A stretch of 13,415 nt of DNA, taken from contig CANHVD010000089.1 in assembly GCA_947463775.1 (NCBI GenBank), forward strand, positions 1 through 13,415, written 5' to 3'. Below the pieces are notes generated by a model, which ran no database searches, had not been told where the DNA came from, and worked only from the letters and a program-made list of their open reading frames with translations. Position numbers and translations under genes: made by a program. Position 1 is the stretch's first letter. Every line of letters starts with the position of its first letter. Origin of the DNA: Planctomycetaceae bacterium (GTDB taxonomy: Bacteria; Planctomycetota; Planctomycetia; Planctomycetales; Planctomycetaceae). Shown here piece by piece: positions 12,838 through 13,415 of the stretch.

Positions 12838-13415
12838 ATGAAATCCTTCCCTCGAATTACCGTCAACAGCCTAACGTTTCTGACGATAAGCCTTTGCTCT
12901 GTCATGGCCAGTGGTCAGCAGAATGATGAATTTGCGAACCTGCAGTCGCAGTATGAATCACAGCAACAAGCGGCGCTGAAAAAATACTGTCTGAACTGCC
13001 ACTCGGCGGCGGAAAAACAGGGCGAACTCGATCTGGAACAATTTACCTCCGTTGCTGACATGCGTCGCAATGTTGTGCCGTGGCAGCGAGTTGTCGAGAT
13101 GATGGACGATGGCGAGATGCCTCCGAAAGACGCGGAAGTTCAGCCATCTAAAGAAGAGCACAAAGCTCTGCGGAACTGGGTGCGAGCTGTCCTCGATGCG
13201 GATGCGAAAGCCAATGCGGGTGATCCGGGGCCGGTTGTGCTGCGTCGTCTGAACAATGCAGAATTTACTTACACGATTCAGGATCTGACCGGGGTGCCTC
13301 TGCAACCTGCTCACCAATTCCCTGTCGACAGTGCTGCCGGAGAAGGTTTCACCAACGTCGGTAATGCTCTCGTGATGTCTCCGGCATTGGTCCAGAAGTA
13401 TTTGGATGCGGGCAA
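12838..13415 (+). CDS. Second DUF1592-type cytochrome c protein, 3' end missing
   Basis: The first 192 codons of another exported planctomycete cytochrome c-type protein; the frame stays open to the window end. A signal peptide covers about residues 1-25 (MKSFPRITVN.. to VMASG). A PSCyt1-like segment has CLNCH (51-55) and MDDGEMPPKD (about 89-98). DUF1587 follows at about 134-191, with RRLNNAEFTYTIQDLTG, then GEGFTNVGNALVMSPALVQK, the same order as in the divergent paralogue. Start ATG 12838 has GGAG 6 bases upstream. By family habit, DUF1595/1592/1588/1585 domains and probably a DUF1552 gene should follow beyond the window; this is expectation, not observation. Its N-terminus differs clearly from the paralogue's, so it is not a recent duplicate. 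Confidence 0.9.
   Translation, partial: MKSFPRITVNSLTFLTISLCSVMASGQQNDEFANLQSQYESQQQAALKKYCLNCHSAAEKQGELDLEQFTSVADMRRNVVPWQRVVEMMDDGEMPPKDAEVQPSKEEHKALRNWVRAVLDADAKANAGDPGPVVLRRLNNAEFTYTIQDLTGVPLQPAHQFPVDSAAGEGFTNVGNALVMSPALVQKYLDAG

Overview
The window looks like a piece of a planctomycete chromosome (Planctomycetia). The strongest evidence is the set of 'planctomycete-specific' secreted families: two DUF1592/DUF1587/DUF1588/DUF1585 cytochrome-c-type proteins and a DUF1552 (HXXSHH) protein with a twin-arginine signal. Moderate GC, GTG starts, long secreted proteins and hairpin-forming TGTAGGGTG intergenic repeats fit the same assignment. This is family recognition by eye, with no database search. 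I see no rRNA, tRNA, CRISPR array, transposase or phage gene.

Left part (1-3134, plus strand): the 3' part of an RND/MMPL-type membrane exporter, open at the window edge, overlaps by 4 bases (GTGA) a membrane-anchored alpha/beta hydrolase. Between 3135 and 3469 the hydrolase and the next gene converge. That gap is filled by four copies of a palindromic repeat arranged as two head-to-head pairs.

Middle part (3470-5895, minus strand): a two-gene operon. A 245-aa helical, phasin-like protein (probably DUF6781-like) comes first and overlaps by 4 bases an ABC1/UbiB/AarF atypical kinase with two C-terminal membrane helices. A plausible sigma70-like promoter lies at 5959-5987. Upstream of it sits a third head-to-head repeat pair (6040-6130).

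Right part (6202-12492, minus strand): a three-gene run of exported proteins. In transcription order these are a DUF1592-type protein with two CxxCH haem motifs, a Tat-exported DUF1552 protein, and a secreted FAD-dependent oxidoreductase flanked by two beta-sandwich (carbohydrate-binding or golvesin-like) domains. The gaps are about 90 bases each and every gene has its own GGAG ribosome binding site. For the last two genes the internal starts at 9939 and 8472 are better than the longest open frames. A 345-base divergent gap (12493-12837) separates this run from a second DUF1592-type gene on the plus strand (12838 to the window edge), also with an N-terminal CxxCH.

The most interesting candidate system is the secreted haem / HXXSHH / flavoprotein set. 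It has the parts of an extracytoplasmic oxidation pathway acting on a carbohydrate-like substrate, although no step is proven. Also worth attention are the structured repeat family, whose stems vary but keep pairing, and the translationally coupled phasin-like protein and ABC1 kinase.
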